This document shows, piece after piece, positions 25,062 through 32,970 of a stretch of 36,919 bases of DNA (positions within the stretch are counted from its first letter, which is position 1; every line of letters starts with the position of its first letter). Source of the stretch: Betaproteobacteria bacterium (GTDB lineage: Bacteria; Pseudomonadota; Gammaproteobacteria; Burkholderiales; SG8-39); NCBI GenBank assembly GCA_009693435.1, contig SHXF01000047.1, positions 1 through 36,919 on the forward strand, written 5' to 3'. Below the pieces are notes generated by a model. That model was not told where the DNA came from, did no database searches, and saw nothing but the letters and a program-made list of their open reading frames with translations. The translations under genes were made by a program, and so were the position numbers.

Positions 25062-25523
25062 TCAATCCCGTCTCAAGCGCAGATCGGTGACGAACGCCTC
25101 CGGTTTGCCAATTGCTATTCTGGAGAATGCAGGGTGCAGCGGATTCAGCAGGTAGTTGGTTTCAGTGGGTATGACGAAGCTGGGCACGGCAAGAACCGGG
25201 CTGGACCTGAGCCTGGCCCAGTCGGTGCCGATCGCCTGCAGTCGCTCGCGCGCCACGGGCTTTCGCCAATCGGCAGGCAGTTGACCTGGCGTGACCCGCG
25301 CGATTTTCAGATTCCCCGGCAGCGTGGCGGAGATCATCACGTAGCGCGCGCGCAATGGTTCGTCCTGCACCAGCATTTCCAGCATGGCCAGCGACTGGCT
25401 GCCGGCGGTGTACACCACAGGCGTGCCTTCGCGGTTCCAGCGCCCCGCGTAGAGGCGGGCACCCTCGCCCGAGAACGCGGATTGCGCGAACCGGGCGGTA
25501 AGCAGCCGCCAGACGACGAGCAC
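25062..25523 (-). CDS. RES-domain toxin (NAD-degrading family)
   Basis: 153 residues of the RES family, toxins that phosphorolyse or hydrolyse NAD. WRLLTARFAQSAFSGEGARL and AGRWNREGTPVVYTAGS give the conserved Arg and Tyr region, and AMLEMLV carries the conserved Glu. The start is GTG 25523, whose G is shared with the antitoxin's TAG stop (TAGTG), a one-base overlap. It forms a complete type II module with the upstream Xre/DUF2384 antitoxin. Confidence 0.92.
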   Translation of the reverse strand: MLVVWRLLTARFAQSAFSGEGARLYAGRWNREGTPVVYTAGSQSLAMLEMLVQDEPLRARYVMISATLPGNLKIARVTPGQLPADWRKPVARERLQAIGTDWARLRSSPVLAVPSFVIPTETNYLLNPLHPAFSRIAIGKPEAFVTDLRLRRD

Positions 25524-25978
25524 TAGCCGAACACGCCGTGCTCGATCCGGCCGAGCGTATCCATTACGCCCTCCGCGCCGATGTCGGTGTCCAGAAGGGA
25601 AAACGGGGTTGCACCCGACAGTGCGGCATTCGGAGACTTCAACCAGTCCCGGGCGGTGTCCAGATCTTCAAATGTTTCAGTGGCGCGCGCGACGACACGG
25701 GCAAGCCGCACCAGTTTGGCTGACTCCTCGCTCGTGAGCACGCCCGCCTTCTTGCGCCGGGCCAAGGTGCGCTCGGGAATGCCCAGCGCCGCCGCCAGTT
25801 CGGATTGTGTGACGCGCAGCGTCCTGGCCAGGGAATCCACCGCCCCCGATGAAAGCCCGTGGCGAATCACCAGGACCCAATCCAGCGCGGTGCGTTGTTT
25901 CGCCTGCAAGACCTTTCTGCCGCCAAGCAGGGCTTCAAGCGACAAGGCGGGCCTGGAAATCGTGGCGGTGGTAACCAT
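25523..25978 (-). CDS. Xre/MbcA/ParS-type antitoxin (DUF2384)
   Basis: 151 residues. A helix-turn-helix region (TLRVTQSELAAALGIPERTL, residues about 53-72) is followed by the DUF2384 toxin-binding domain with VARATETFEDLDTARDWLKS. It neutralises the RES toxin encoded immediately downstream and should repress the pair by binding the sites at 25997-26030. ATG 25978 gives the family's usual length. Confidence 0.92.
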   Translation of the reverse strand: MVTTATISRPALSLEALLGGRKVLQAKQRTALDWVLVIRHGLSSGAVDSLARTLRVTQSELAAALGIPERTLARRKKAGVLTSEESAKLVRLARVVARATETFEDLDTARDWLKSPNAALSGATPFSLLDTDIGAEGVMDTLGRIEHGVFG

Positions 25979-25996
25979 GAGGGGACTCCATTCATT

Positions 25997-26030
25997 GCCA
26001 TATGGCGGTAGTCATGTGCAATTATGGCGG
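25997..26030. promoter_or_regulatory. Operator-like repeats before Xre/RES pair
   Basis: TATGGCGG occurs at 26001-26008 and 26023-26030, 22 bases (two helical turns) apart. The first copy lies in the palindrome GCCATATGGC (25997-26006). The position 20-50 bases upstream of the antitoxin start fits an autorepressor site. Confidence 0.5.
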
Positions 26031-26070
26031 ATTTAGCTGTAGGACACCTCCATAAATTAAAATTTTGTCG

Positions 26071-26088
26071 TTCCCGCGTAGGCGGGAA
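26071..26088. repeat. REP-type hairpin TTCCCGC-GTAG-GCGGGAA
   Basis: A 7-bp GC-rich stem with a four-base loop, inside GTCGTTCCCGCGTAGGCGGG, a sequence type that is widely dispersed in proteobacterial intergenic DNA. It lies in the 250-base gap between the divergent antitoxin and binding-protein genes. Confidence 0.75.
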
Positions 26089-26229
26089 CCCAGGTGCGCG
26101 CAGGATGGAGATTGCGTCGATAGAATGGCGATTCTAGGCAGCGCTTCAAAGAGTCGTCCCAGGCTGAGCGTGCCCGGGCCGGATACCGCCGGCGCTTGCG
26201 CCAGGCCACGATGATCCATAGGGAAACAA

Positions 26230-27216
26230 ATGAACAGACGCAACGCGATTCAGGCACTGCTCGCCGCACTGGCTTCCTCGTCCGGCGTTTTACCGCTTCC
26301 CGCCTACGGCCAGGCGCGCGTGCGGCGCATAGTGTCGGTTACCGGCAATGCCGAACGAACGGTCGCGGAGCCGTTCAAGGGTTTTCTCCAGGAATTGAAA
26401 ATCCTCGGATACCAGGAAGAACGCGACTTCACCCTCTCCATCGGCTACGGCGAATTTTCCCGCGAACGCACCGCCCGGCTCGCGGCCGAGGCGATCGCCA
26501 CCAAGCCCGATCTCATCTTTGCGCAACACGGTGCCGTCCACGCCTTCGCGGCATTAACCAGGACGATACCGATCGTCATTATCTACAGCGGCGATCTGGT
26601 GGAAGCGGGTCTGGCGAAGAGTCTGGCCCGCCCGGGCGGCAACATTACCGGGATGCAACTCCTGCATTTCGATCTGGTCGGCAAGCGCATCGAAGTCCTC
26701 AAGGAACTTGCGCCGCGCATCAAGCGATTGGCGGTGTTGGCGATGCCCAATCATGCTGGCATCCAGAGAGAGCGCGATTTATCGGTTGCGGCTGCCCAAC
26801 AGCTCGGCCTGAGCGTCGCCTACTACCCCGTGAATAACCCGCAGGAAGTCGATGCGGCGCTGGTGGCAGCGCGCTCGGCAGGCGTGCATGGGCTGGTGAT
26901 TTTTCCCGACCCCATCACGATGGAGGGTCGCGAGCGCATCGCGGCCTTCGCGCTCAAGCACAAAATGCCGGTGGTCGGTGGATGGGACAATTATCCGCTT
27001 GCCGGCGCGCTTGCCAGCTATGGTCCGAACCTGGGCGAGGCCTGGCGCCGGACCGCGAGCCACGTGGACCGGATCTTGAAAGGCGCCGACCCGGCAAGCT
27101 TGCCGGTGGAATTGCCGACCATCGTCGAACTGGTCGTCAACTTGAAGACGGCGCGCGCGCTGGGCCTGAAAGTTCCGCAGTCACTGCTGCTGCGCGCCGA
27201 CCGCGTGATCGATTGA
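26230..27216 (+). CDS. ABC-type substrate-binding protein (PF04392 type), orphan
   Basis: 328 residues. The signal peptide ends near LPLPAYGQA. Family features are LKILGYQEERDFTLSIGYGE, KSLARPGGNITGM, VDRILKGADPASLPVELPT and KTARALGLKVPQSLLLRADR. It is the most divergent of the plus-strand copies (no QQQGKVWR at the mature N-terminus). Its TGA stop overlaps the TTG start of the next binding-protein gene, so the two are co-translated. Two binding proteins without a permease in one operon is unusual. Confidence 0.9.
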   Translation: MNRRNAIQALLAALASSSGVLPLPAYGQARVRRIVSVTGNAERTVAEPFKGFLQELKILGYQEERDFTLSIGYGEFSRERTARLAAEAIATKPDLIFAQHGAVHAFAALTRTIPIVIIYSGDLVEAGLAKSLARPGGNITGMQLLHFDLVGKRIEVLKELAPRIKRLAVLAMPNHAGIQRERDLSVAAAQQLGLSVAYYPVNNPQEVDAALVAARSAGVHGLVIFPDPITMEGRERIAAFALKHKMPVVGGWDNYPLAGALASYGPNLGEAWRRTASHVDRILKGADPASLPVELPTIVELVVNLKTARALGLKVPQSLLLRADRVID

Positions 27217-28205
27217 ACACGCGCCGAAAACTCATTCTCTCGCTTGGCGCGGCCGCGCTCGCGGCGCCATTCGCGGCTTTTGCCCAGCAGCAGGGCAAGG
27301 TCTGGCGTGTCGGATTCCTTTCACTGGGCCCGCGCCCCGCATCCTTCGAATCCGACTACCTCGGGGCGTTCCCGCTGGGGATGCGCGATCTGGGCTATGT
27401 CGAGGGCAGGAACCTCGCGATCGAGTGGCGCTTCGCCGATGCGAGGAGCGAGCGGCTTCCGGCTCTTGCGGCTGAACTGGTCGAATTGAAAGTGGACGCC
27501 ATTGTGGCGGCGGGCACGCAGGCCGTCAGCGCGGCGCGCAAAGCGAGCGCCACGATTCCCATCGTCATGGCGACCGTCGGCGATCCGGTGGGCAGCGGTT
27601 TGATCGCCAGCCTCGCGCGCCCCGGCGGCAATGTCACCGGGACGTCGCTCATGGCGGTAGACATCATCACCAAATATCTGGAACTGCTGCGCGGCATGGC
27701 GCCCAAGGTGTCGCGTGTCGCTGCCATGATGAACACAGACAATCCGCCGCATGCAACGGCCTTGAAGAATCTTCAGGACGCGGCCGGGAAGACCGGCGTA
27801 ACGATCCTGCCCTACGATGTCAGGACTCCCGCGGCGATCGAACCGGCCTTTGCGCAGATGAAGCGCGCCGGCGCCGGGGCGGTATTCATTTTTCTGCACC
27901 CGATATTCACGGCGCAAGTGCGCCAGATCGGCGAACTGGCCCTGAAGCACCGGTTGCCCTCGATATCGGGGATTAGGGAGTTCGCCGAGGCGGGTGGCCT
28001 GGTGACGTACGGTTCGAGTTTCTCCGAAAGCACCCGGCGCACGGCGGCTTATGTGGACAAGATCCTGAAGGGCGCGAAACCGTCCGACCTGCCGGTGGAG
28101 CAACCCGTGAAATTCGAAATGATCATCAATGGCAGGACGGCGAAGGCGCTGGGCCTCACCATCCCGCAAGCGCTGCTGATCAGCGCCGACAGGGTGATCG
28201 AATGA
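27213..28205 (+). CDS. ABC-type substrate-binding protein (PF04392 type), coupled second copy
   Basis: 330 residues. The start is TTG 27213, overlapping the preceding stop (TTGA). This start gives a proper signal peptide, MNTRRKLILSLGAAALAAPF, ending at FAQ. The longer frame to 26982 is only read-through of the upstream gene in another frame. Mature features are QQQGKVWRVGFLSLG, MRDLGYVEGRNLAIEWRFAD, ASLARPGGNVTGTS and KALGLTIPQALLISADR. It belongs to the same subgroup as the copies at 28998, 30126 and 31915. The stop is 5 bases from the end of the convergent PIN gene. The ligand is unknown. Confidence 0.9.
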   Translation: MNTRRKLILSLGAAALAAPFAAFAQQQGKVWRVGFLSLGPRPASFESDYLGAFPLGMRDLGYVEGRNLAIEWRFADARSERLPALAAELVELKVDAIVAAGTQAVSAARKASATIPIVMATVGDPVGSGLIASLARPGGNVTGTSLMAVDIITKYLELLRGMAPKVSRVAAMMNTDNPPHATALKNLQDAAGKTGVTILPYDVRTPAAIEPAFAQMKRAGAGAVFIFLHPIFTAQVRQIGELALKHRLPSISGIREFAEAGGLVTYGSSFSESTRRTAAYVDKILKGAKPSDLPVEQPVKFEMIINGRTAKALGLTIPQALLISADRVIE

Positions 28206-28210
28206 ATACG

Positions 28211-28615
28211 CTACAAAACCAGGTTGAGCGTCTTGCCGTTCGGCAGGCGATAGACGGAGAAATCCTTCCGGTCTATGGTCAGAATGTCGATTACGCCGGT
28301 CTGTTGCGCGACCCAGATCAGCGAGGCGTCGGCCAGGTCCATGGGCAAATCGCGATACTTGTCTTTCCAGTCGGCGAGGGAGGCAAGCGCCGATTCGTGC
28401 ATTTCCACCAGACTGATTCCGCCGGCGTCGGCCCAGCGCAAGAAGCCCAGCTGCGTCTTCTCAGGAAGAAAATAACACGCTTCGGCCAGCACTGGCCAGG
28501 TGGTCAGCATGCGGCCATTGAAGCGCCGCAGATAGGCGGTAACGCGGCGATGATGCTTGTCGGAGCGGTCCGCCAGCGCGATCAGCGGCCCGGCGTCAAC
28601 GAGAATGCTTGCCAC
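28211..28615 (-). CDS. PIN-domain toxin (VapC-like)
   Basis: 134 residues. PIN-domain acidic residues are Asp7 (ILVDAGPL), Glu45 (VLAEACYF), Asp93/Asp96 (MDLADASLI) and Asp115/Asp118 (TIDRKDF). VapC-type enzymes are Mg-dependent RNases that cut tRNA or rRNA. It starts inside the end of the RHH antitoxin gene (20-base overlap). It is convergent with a binding-protein gene. Confidence 0.92.
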   Translation of the reverse strand: MASILVDAGPLIALADRSDKHHRRVTAYLRRFNGRMLTTWPVLAEACYFLPEKTQLGFLRWADAGGISLVEMHESALASLADWKDKYRDLPMDLADASLIWVAQQTGVIDILTIDRKDFSVYRLPNGKTLNLVL

Positions 28616-28856
28616 GCAGCTTTTCTGCGAGATACAGCTTGCGATTCTCCGCCAGGTCGCCCTTGCCGCTCGAAAAGCCGCCCATCACGCCGAATTCGCG
28701 CGCGAGTTGATAGGGTGTCTTGCCGCCGCTGGGAACGGAGGACAAATGGTCGCTCAGCAGTTCGGTGATCACATGGGTCTTGGTGACCCTGCGTGATTTG
28801 CAGTAGCTGTCGAGTTGCTGGCGCAGGTGCGGCGAGAGGCGGACAGTGAGGGTCAT
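28596..28856 (-). CDS. Ribbon-helix-helix antitoxin for the PIN toxin
   Basis: 86 residues. The N-terminus TLTVRLSPHLRQQLDSYCKS, then RRVTKTHVITELLSDHL, forms a CopG/Arc-type ribbon-helix-helix. The C-terminal part (GVMGGFSSGKGDLAENR) is typical of antitoxins that wrap around PIN toxins. It overlaps its toxin gene by 20 bases, and a palindrome sits at its promoter. Start ATG 28856. Confidence 0.88.
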   Translation of the reverse strand: MTLTVRLSPHLRQQLDSYCKSRRVTKTHVITELLSDHLSSVPSGGKTPYQLAREFGVMGGFSSGKGDLAENRKLYLAEKLRGKHSR

Positions 28857-28880
28857 GTGTACCTGGAAACGAAAAATGTT

Positions 28881-28895
28881 GTATTACGATAATAC
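28881..28895. promoter_or_regulatory. Operator-like palindrome before RHH/PIN pair
   Basis: GTATTA-CGA-TAATAC, 25 bases upstream of the antitoxin start codon (minus strand), in an AT-rich segment that also resembles a -10 region. Likely the binding site for the ribbon-helix-helix antitoxin. Confidence 0.65.
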
Positions 28896-28997
28896 GCCAT
28901 CGTGGCGGACAGCGGAAGAAGGGCGGGTTGCGGCAGAAAATGCGCGTAATGGCGATGCCGAGCGCCCATCGTCACAGCACGCCAGGGAGGCACGCGC

Positions 28998-29264
28998 ATG
29001 AATCTGCGACGCAAACTGCTTGCTGCCCTGGCTGCAGGTGCGCTCGCGGCGCCGTTCGCCTCCTTCGCACAGCAGCAGGGCAAGGTCTGGCGTGTCGGAT
29101 TCCTGCTGGCCAGTCCGCGTCCGGCCGTCATCGACTCGGACTTCCTCGGCGCATTCGTGCATGGCATGCGCGGCCTCGGCTACATCGAGGGGAAGAATCT
29201 CGCGATCGAATGGCGCTTTGCCGAGGGCGAAGTTGCGCGCCTGCCGCGTCTCGCTGCCGAGTGA
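28998..29264 (+). pseudogene. Truncated ABC substrate-binding protein gene
   Basis: The first 88 codons of a PF04392-type binding protein (MNLRRKLLAALAAGALAA, QQQGKVWRVGFLLASPRP, GLGYIEGKNLAIEWRFAE), ending in TGA at 29262. From the QQQ codons to the end it differs from the intact gene at 30126 at only about six of 190 bases. Aligned to that copy, one base is missing just before the stop, and similarity fades about 12 bases later. It is therefore a recently duplicated, decayed 5' fragment. GGGAGG lies upstream of the ATG, so a short secreted peptide could still be made. Confidence 0.9.
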
Positions 29265-29333
29265 ACGAATTGCGCATGTGAAGCCGGCAGTTGCTACACT
29301 TCCCGCATCGGATTGATCGGTCGCCATCACATC

Positions 29334-29588
29334 ATGCATACCACCGCAGCATTGGAATTTCCCGAGGAAGTGCTGGCCAGCACGCAATTAAGCGCAGAGC
29401 AGTTAGCCGAGCGCGCCAAACTCGAAACGGCGCTGGCGCTTTACCGCGAGGGACGGCTTTCGTCCGCGCTGGCTGCTAAATGGGTCGGGGAACCGCGCGT
29501 GAGTTTCCTGATCCGCGCCTCCGCGGCGGGCATACCCTTGCTTGACGATTCACTCGACGATTTCGAGCGCGAACGCAACTTGTTGTGA
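29334..29588 (+). CDS. UPF0175-family antitoxin
   Basis: 84 residues. AALEFPEEVLASTQLSAEQL, then ALALYREGRLSSALAAKWVG, is the UPF0175 pattern of small helix-turn-helix antitoxins that accompany DUF3368/PIN-like toxins. The frame is open to 29313, but ATG 29334 fits the family. The toxin start overlaps its stop by four bases (GTGA). It sits immediately after the broken binding-protein gene, so its insertion may mark the duplication break. Confidence 0.85.
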   Translation: MHTTAALEFPEEVLASTQLSAEQLAERAKLETALALYREGRLSSALAAKWVGEPRVSFLIRASAAGIPLLDDSLDDFERERNLL

Positions 29589-30058
29589 TTTTCAGTAACA
29601 CCACGCCGTTTATCGCCTTGAGCGCAATCGACCGCCTGGAGTTGTTACCCGCGCTTTTCGGCCGGATTCATGTGGTCGAGCCGGTGGTGCGAGAATGCGC
29701 AGCGGGCGGCGCGATCAAGGTGCCAGCGCTGGATTCACTGCCCTGGGTGACGGTGCTGCCGGTCACCGATGGCGATCCGGAACCGATGCTGATGCAACTC
29801 GATAACGGAGAAAAGTGGACTTTGCATACTGCGCGACAAGCCAAGGCGAAATTGCTGTTGATCGACGAGCGCATCGGTCGCAACGTCGCCGAACGCATGG
29901 GCCTGAAGGTGACCGGCACGCTGGGCATCTTGCTCAAGGCACATCAGCAAGATTTGATCGCCTCTTTCTCCAGTACGGCGGAGGACTTGCGTGTTCGGGG
30001 AATATTCTTTCATCCGCGATTGATTGCGCGGCTGGCGGAGTCAGTCGGCGAGGGTTAG
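29585..30058 (+). CDS. DUF3368 PIN-like toxin
   Basis: 157 residues. The PIN-like start is IFSNTTPFIALSAIDRLELL, with Asn instead of the usual first Asp, as is normal in DUF3368. Further conserved parts are VVEPVVRECAAGG and LLIDERIGRNVAERMGLKVTGTLGIL. Probably an RNA-cleaving toxin paired with the UPF0175 protein. Starts with GTG 29585 overlapping the antitoxin stop. The next gene, an intact binding protein, begins 67 bases later. Confidence 0.88.
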   Translation: MIFSNTTPFIALSAIDRLELLPALFGRIHVVEPVVRECAAGGAIKVPALDSLPWVTVLPVTDGDPEPMLMQLDNGEKWTLHTARQAKAKLLLIDERIGRNVAERMGLKVTGTLGILLKAHQQDLIASFSSTAEDLRVRGIFFHPRLIARLAESVGEG

Positions 30059-30125
30059 GTTTCCACGATACGGCGGTTCCAGCCGCCATCGAGCATAACC
30101 GCCACGCACGGAATCTTGAGGAGAG

Positions 30126-31118
30126 ATGAACAATCGCCGGAAACTTCTTGCCGCGTTAGGCGCAAGCGCGCTCACGGCGCCGTTCGCCGCCTTCGCCCAG
30201 CAGCAGGGCAAGGTCTGGCGTGTCGGATTCCTGCTGGCCAGTCCGCGTCCCGCCGTCATCGACGCGGACTTCCTCGGCGCATTCGTGCATGGCATGCGCG
30301 GCCTCGGCTACATCGAGGGGAAGAATCTCGCGATCGAATGGCGCTTTGCCGAAGGCGAAGTCGCGCGCCTGCCGGGCCTCGCTGCCGAACTGATCGAACT
30401 GAAAGCGGACGTCCTCGTGGCGGCAGGGCCGCAAGCGATGGGTGTGGCGCAGAAAGCGACCAGCTCGATTCCCATCGTCATGGCATTTCTGAGCGAACCG
30501 GTGGGAGCCGGCTTCGTCAAGAGCCTTGCGCGTCCCGGCGGCAACATCACCGGGCCTGCGATGATGGGCCCCGACGTAGTCACCAAACAGCTGGAGATGC
30601 TGCTCAGCTTCGCTCCCAGGCTCTCCCGCATGGCCGTCATGCTGAATCCCGCCAGCGCGAGCCATGTTATTGGTCTCAAGAGCCTTCAGAGCGCAGCACA
30701 AAAAATCCGCGTAAAAATCCTGCCCGCGGAAGTGACCACGGCGCAGGAAATCGAATCGGCATTCGCCATGATGAAGCGTGAGCAGGCCGGTGCTGTCATC
30801 GTGTTCGCCGATTCGATGTGGAACAGGCGGACGCGCCAGATCGCGGAACTTGCGCTGAAAAACCGGCTGTTGTCGGCAGGCGGGTTTCAGGACTATGTGG
30901 AAGCCGGCTGTCTGGTCAGCTACAGCTCGAGCTTCGCCGACAACGCCCGGCGCGCGGCAACGTATGTGGACAAGATATTCAAGGGGGCGAAGCCCGCCGA
31001 CCTGCCGGTCGAACAACCGACGACATTCGAGTTGTTCATCAACCGCAAGACCGCGAAGGCGCTCGGTCTCACCATCCCGCAATCGCTGCTGATCAGCGCC
31101 GAAAAGGTTATCGATTGA
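30126..31118 (+). CDS. ABC-type substrate-binding protein (PF04392 type), intact twin of the fragment
   Basis: 330 residues. Signal peptide MNNRRKLLAALGASALTAPF ends at FAQ. QQQGKVWRVGFLLASPRP, LGYIEGKNLAIEWRFAEGEV, KSLARPGGNITGPAM, YVDKIFKGAKPADLPVEQPT and KTAKALGLTIPQSLLISAEK follow the family. GAGGAGAG precedes ATG 30126. Its first quarter is almost identical to the fragment at 28998. It has no permease or ATPase partner. The ligand is unknown. Confidence 0.92.
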   Translation: MNNRRKLLAALGASALTAPFAAFAQQQGKVWRVGFLLASPRPAVIDADFLGAFVHGMRGLGYIEGKNLAIEWRFAEGEVARLPGLAAELIELKADVLVAAGPQAMGVAQKATSSIPIVMAFLSEPVGAGFVKSLARPGGNITGPAMMGPDVVTKQLEMLLSFAPRLSRMAVMLNPASASHVIGLKSLQSAAQKIRVKILPAEVTTAQEIESAFAMMKREQAGAVIVFADSMWNRRTRQIAELALKNRLLSAGGFQDYVEAGCLVSYSSSFADNARRAATYVDKIFKGAKPADLPVEQPTTFELFINRKTAKALGLTIPQSLLISAEKVID

Positions 31119-31147
31119 ATCATGAAATCGTGCCTGCCGACGCCGGA

Positions 31148-31576
31148 TCATGTCACCGCGTCGGCAAGAATGCGTTCCAGCGCCGTGCGCGGAGGAAGAA
31201 CTTCGACGCCCCGAAAGGAGCGCTCGTAAAGGCTGCCGAAATCGGTGCGGTCGCCGGTGACAAGAATATCGGCCCTGGCTTGCGCCGCTGCCGCGAGGAT
31301 GGGCGCATCCTTGTCTGGAAGTCCGGTAGAGCGCGCCCAGTGAACGGCTTCGGCGCCCGCTTCCCGGCAGATCGTGATCTGCGCAATCAGATGCTCAAGG
31401 TCTGCGGATTTCACCGGATATTTTCGCGCGATATTGCGGCGCGCTTCATCGAGCGAGTAAGCCGAAGCAAGCAAATCGCAGATCCCGGTCTCGGCAAGGC
31501 GGAAGAATGCGCGCAACGGGCTTCCGGCCCGGTGCGCGGCGCTGAACAGGACGTTCGCGTCCAGGAAGACGCGCAT
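31148..31576 (-). CDS. PIN-domain toxin (VapC-like) with AbrB partner
   Basis: 142 residues. VFLDANVLFSAAH carries Asp6. LPDKDAPILAAAAQARADIL and VTGDRTDFGSL carry the remaining acidic residues of the PIN fold. A probable toxic RNase. Its ATG directly follows the TAG of the AbrB-type antitoxin, with no gap, so translation is coupled. It is convergent with the binding-protein gene at 30126. Confidence 0.88.
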   Translation of the reverse strand: MRVFLDANVLFSAAHRAGSPLRAFFRLAETGICDLLASAYSLDEARRNIARKYPVKSADLEHLIAQITICREAGAEAVHWARSTGLPDKDAPILAAAAQARADILVTGDRTDFGSLYERSFRGVEVLPPRTALERILADAVT

Positions 31577-31840
31577 CTAGCGCGGTTTCTTGCGCCGGGT
31601 CCGTACCAGTTTCTCGACGCGGCCGACCAATCCTGCGGGAATCGCATTTTCCCGCTCGAACTCCGCGATGCGTTCGTCGGTATAGAGTTCAATGGGATAA
31701 ACACCCGCAGGCCGCAGCACAATGGAGCCATCGGGAACCGCGGCGATCAAGAGCGGCGCATCCTCTGCGATTCCCGCCTGTCTGAGAATCGCCTTGGGGA
31801 TGGTGACCTGGCCTTTCTTGCCCAGCTTGACAAGATCCAT
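31577..31840 (-). CDS. AbrB/SpoVT-type antitoxin
   Basis: 87 residues. MDLVKLGKKGQVTIPKAILR is the swapped-hairpin AbrB DNA-binding motif, followed by the PIN-binding tail ending VRTRRKKPR. The open frame reaches 31945, but ATG 31840 at the AbrB motif is the real start. It should repress the pair through the palindromes just upstream. Confidence 0.9.
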   Translation of the reverse strand: MDLVKLGKKGQVTIPKAILRQAGIAEDAPLLIAAVPDGSIVLRPAGVYPIELYTDERIAEFERENAIPAGLVGRVEKLVRTRRKKPR

Positions 31841-31846
31841 GCTTTT

Positions 31847-31869
31847 ATCCGGATTCCGGAAAGCCGGAT
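31847..31869. promoter_or_regulatory. Operator-like palindromes before AbrB/PIN pair
   Basis: TCCGGA-T-TCCGGA (31848-31860) is nested with ATCCGG (31847) and CCGGAT (31864-31869). It lies seven bases upstream of the antitoxin start, also inside the intergenic space of the divergent binding-protein gene, so one protein could affect both promoters. Confidence 0.6.
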
Positions 31870-31914
31870 TATCCCACATCCGGCAGGGACGGACGTGGCT
31901 GCGACGGGCATCGC

Positions 31915-32913
31915 ATGATTGCAAGGCGCAAGCTGCTGGTTGCACTGGGCGCCGGCGTAATCGGCGCGCCGCTCCGTGCCTTCGCGCAACAGCAGGGCAA
32001 GATCTGGCGCATCGGCTACATCGACTTCGGCACGCGCCAGTCGACGCTCGAATCAGGCCGGTACGCTGCCTTGATGCAGGGACTGCGCGAATCCGGTTAT
32101 GTCGATGGCAGGAATCTCGTCATCGAAGCGCGCTACGCGGAGGGCCGGCTGGACCGCGTCGACGGGTTCGCCGCGGAACTGGTGGGCCAGAAGGTGGACC
32201 TGATCCTGACATTGGGGTCAGCGGCCAGCCGTGCGGCGCAGCGCGCGACCTCCACCCTACCGATTGTCGTCATCTCCTCCCCCGATCCGGTGCGCGAGGG
32301 TTTCGCCGCCAGCCTGGCGCGGCCCGGCGGCAATCTCACCGGCATGTCGAACGGCGCCGACGACACGGTCGAAAAACTGCTGGAACTGTTGCTCGCGGCG
32401 GCGCCGAAACTGAAGCGGGTTGCGGTGCTCACCAACCCGGCCAACGGCGCGCACGATTCGCTGCTGGCGGGCGTGCAGTCCGCCGCCCGGAAAACCGGCA
32501 AGAAACATCTGCCGATGAGCGTGCGCACGCCGGAGGAAATCGGCAAGCGCTTTGCGTCCATGGCGCGCGAACGCGCCGATGGCGTGATCATCCTCGCCGA
32601 TGCGTTTCTGTTCCAGCAGCGCGCGCAAATTGCGGGGCTGGCCCTGAAGCACCGGTTGCCGTCGATTTACGCGCTGACCGGCTATGCCGAGGTCGGGGGC
32701 CTGATGAGCTACGGCGCGGACAATACCGATAACTTCCGCCGCGCCGCGATGTTTGTGCACAACATCTTCAAGGGCGCGAAGCCGGGCGACCTGCCGTTCG
32801 AGCAACCGCTGCGCTACTACCTGGCGATCAACGGCAAGACCGCCAAATCGCTGGGCCTTACGCTGCCGCAATCGCTGCTGATCAGCGCCGACAAGGTCAT
32901 CGGTCTGACCTGA
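31915..32913 (+). CDS. ABC-type substrate-binding protein (PF04392 type), orphan
   Basis: 332 residues. Signal peptide MIARRKLLVALGAGVIGAPL ends near FAQ. QQQGKIWRIGYIDFGTRQ, LRESGYVDGRNLVIEARYAE, ASLARPGGNLTGMS, FVHNIFKGAKPGDLPFEQPL and KTAKSLGLTLPQSLLISADK follow. It is divergent from the AbrB/PIN pair, with only about 75 bases between start codons. No transporter partner follows; the next genes are a small hypothetical protein and a methyltransferase. The ligand is unknown. Confidence 0.92.
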   Translation: MIARRKLLVALGAGVIGAPLRAFAQQQGKIWRIGYIDFGTRQSTLESGRYAALMQGLRESGYVDGRNLVIEARYAEGRLDRVDGFAAELVGQKVDLILTLGSAASRAAQRATSTLPIVVISSPDPVREGFAASLARPGGNLTGMSNGADDTVEKLLELLLAAAPKLKRVAVLTNPANGAHDSLLAGVQSAARKTGKKHLPMSVRTPEEIGKRFASMARERADGVIILADAFLFQQRAQIAGLALKHRLPSIYALTGYAEVGGLMSYGADNTDNFRRAAMFVHNIFKGAKPGDLPFEQPLRYYLAINGKTAKSLGLTLPQSLLISADKVIGLT

Positions 32914-32970
32914 AACCCGTCTCGCCCTTGCCGGGGTCCAGGGGTTATGCTGGCGCATCTCATCCACTGA

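Noticed and set aside
29262..29264. The TGA ending the truncated binding-protein gene as a second selenocysteine codon
   Set aside because: Alignment with the intact copy shows a one-base deletion there, the frame is lost afterwards, and no Cys is expected at this position.
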